This document shows, one piece after another, positions 63,025 through 64,000 of a DNA stretch of 64,000 nucleotides (position 1 is the first letter of the stretch; every line of letters begins with the position of its first letter). The notes under the pieces were generated by a model. It was given only the letters and a program-made list of their open reading frames with translations. It was not told the DNA's origin and did no database searches. Source of the DNA: Leucobacter chinensis (GTDB lineage Bacteria > Actinomycetota > Actinomycetes > Actinomycetales > Microbacteriaceae). A program made the position numbers and the translations under genes. The stretch spans positions 124,001-188,000 of the forward strand of contig NZ_JAHQZR010000003.1 in assembly GCF_019049105.1 (NCBI RefSeq). The letters run 5' to 3'.

Positions 63025-63079
63025 TGAAAACTCTTTTCTGCGGTTGAGGGGCGGTGTGAACGGTGACGAGTCTGAACGA

Positions 63080-64000
63080 CTAGTCGGTTTTGCTGAGCTG
63101 TGCGAAGCGCACGAGCCCATCGGGGTATGAGGTGTAGCCCTCAAGGTTGTCGCGGTGGGTCACAGCGATGTTGTACTCATAGAGGTATCCCCACGGCGAC
63201 TCGACGTTGATGATTTCTTGCATCTCGCCATACAGCTTGTTGCGCACATCAGCATCGGGTTCGGTTGCCGCTTCAGCCCACAGCTCATTGACGCGGGCGT
63301 TGTCGTAGTTGGCGTAGTTGCTCGTACCTGAATCGACAAGCAGCAGGCCGAGGTGGTAGCCGGGGTCGTTCACGAACGAGGTCCAGCGTGAGATGTAAGC
63401 CTGGACGTTCTTCTCGGCGAGTGCGTCGAGGAACTGGGCGCGGGCCATGTTCTGAATATTCATGGTCACGCCAATCTTGGCGAGCTCTGCCTGGATGAGC
63501 ACGGCGTCGTCGTTCCAGTCAGGAAAGCCTGAGCCGAGCGTGAAATCGAACTCGAAGCCGTCTGGGTAGCCGGCCTCTGCGAGCAGCGCTTTTGCCTTGT
63601 CGAGGTTGTACTCGGCCTGGTTGCCCTTATCGGTCCAGCCCGGTGTTGACGACGCGACCGACGAGCGCATCTCGCTTGCCTGGCCCTTCATGACGTCGGT
63701 GAGCAGCTTGTCGTAGGGAATCGCCATGGTCACGGCCTGGCGCACCTTCTCGTTATCGAAGGGAGCGATGTTGTTGTTCATTGCGAAGAAGAGCACCTTG
63801 TTGCTCGGGCGCGAGTCGACCACAACGCCATCTTTTCCGTCGAGACCCTCGAGGTCTTTCGGAGCAATCTCGAGCGCCATGTCGACCGAGCCCTTGGTGA
63901 TGAGCTGCAGGCGGTTCGAAGCGTCGCCGATGAACTTGAGGTTGACCTTCTCGATGTCTGGCGCTTCGCCCCAGTACTTATCGTTGACGTGCAGCTTCGC
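63080..64000 (-). CDS. Peptide ABC substrate-binding protein, C-terminal part
   Basis: The C-terminal ~306 residues of a family 5 solute-binding protein, with the N-terminus beyond the window (reading is open through 64000: KYWGEAPDIEKVNLKFIGDASNRLQLITKGSVDM). Family blocks: FAMNNNIAPFDNEKVRQAVTMAIPYDKLL, KAKALLAEAGYPDGFEFDFTLG-type region (here LDKAKALLAEAGYPDGF) and WTSFVNDPGYHLGLLLVDSGTSNYANYDNARVNELWAEA. It delivers ligand to the ABC transporter whose ATPases are at 59057-60747. The gene lies 56 bp before the M20 peptidase in the same direction. Confidence 0.92.
   Translation of the reverse strand, partial: AKLHVNDKYWGEAPDIEKVNLKFIGDASNRLQLITKGSVDMALEIAPKDLEGLDGKDGVVVDSRPSNKVLFFAMNNNIAPFDNEKVRQAVTMAIPYDKLLTDVMKGQASEMRSSVASSTPGWTDKGNQAEYNLDKAKALLAEAGYPDGFEFDFTLGSGFPDWNDDAVLIQAELAKIGVTMNIQNMARAQFLDALAEKNVQAYISRWTSFVNDPGYHLGLLLVDSGTSNYANYDNARVNELWAEAATEPDADVRNKLYGEMQEIINVESPWGYLYEYNIAVTHRDNLEGYTSYPDGLVRFAQLSKTD

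Overview
The window is chromosomal DNA of a high-GC Gram-positive bacterium. I infer an actinobacterium, probably Microbacteriaceae (Leucobacter-like). The reasons are the strong GC bias at third codon positions, GTG/TTG starts with purine-rich ribosome sites, LAxTG (class-E-sortase-like) surface proteins, a type I-E CRISPR repeat of actinobacterial form, and many amino-acid and peptide scavenging genes. No rRNA, tRNA, phage or IS element was recognised.

Layout. 1-2.05 kb: 5' part of a DHA2-type MFS exporter, an unidentified protein and a VanZ-like protein. 2.1-10.4 kb: a peptide-import operon (lipoprotein, two permeases, gamma-glutamyltransferase-like enzyme, fused double ATPase) closed by a GntR/FCD regulator, with two GTATAC palindromes upstream of its first gene and a family-B palindromic repeat at each end. 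10.5-15.7 kb: a glutathionyl-hydroquinone-reductase-like enzyme, an AbiEi/AbiEii type IV toxin-antitoxin pair with an operator-like repeat set, a sortase-anchored SHIRT protein broken by an in-frame TAG, and a small membrane protein. 15.95-28.34 kb: a complete type I-E CRISPR-Cas locus in the unusual order array 1, cas1, cas2, crRNA-like element, cas3, cse1, cse2, cas7, cas5, cas6, array 2. 28.5-33.1 kb: a 1.5-kresidue Ig-repeat LAxTG surface protein. 33.3-40.2 kb: an XRE-cupin regulator divergent from a thioredoxin-reductase-like enzyme and a methyltransferase, then PaiB, an MHS-type transporter, an M20 amidohydrolase and an Lrp-type regulator. 40.6-44.7 kb: acyl-CoA synthetase, AidB-like acyl-CoA dehydrogenase and PaaX. 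45.2-49.3 kb: phnDCE-like transporter, tyrosine-phosphatase-like protein and TetR. 49.7-64.0 kb: a long leftward cluster with two DUF1177 and two AroM paralogues, DUF917, OPT transporter, Asp/Glu/hydantoin racemase, an M29-like protein, M20 peptidase, dipeptide ABC components and a PucR/CdaR regulator. It looks like an undescribed uptake and catabolic pathway for unusual amino acids or peptides.

Most notable. (1) Between cas2 and cas3 two degenerate CRISPR repeats flank a 20-nt pseudo-spacer. That pseudo-spacer matches 14 of its first 17 bases to a site abutting the -35 of the cas3 promoter, with mismatches at positions 6, 12 and 15. Type I-E crRNA does not read every sixth base, so this is strong evidence for a Cascade-guided autorepressor RNA (CreR-like). 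(2) The leader-proximal spacer of array 1 is itself an inverted type I-E CRISPR repeat. (3) Six near-identical palindromes (family A) sit exactly at the borders of gene modules, including both sides of the CRISPR locus. (4) The two arrays carry stem-covarying repeat variants but share one leader motif at the same distance.
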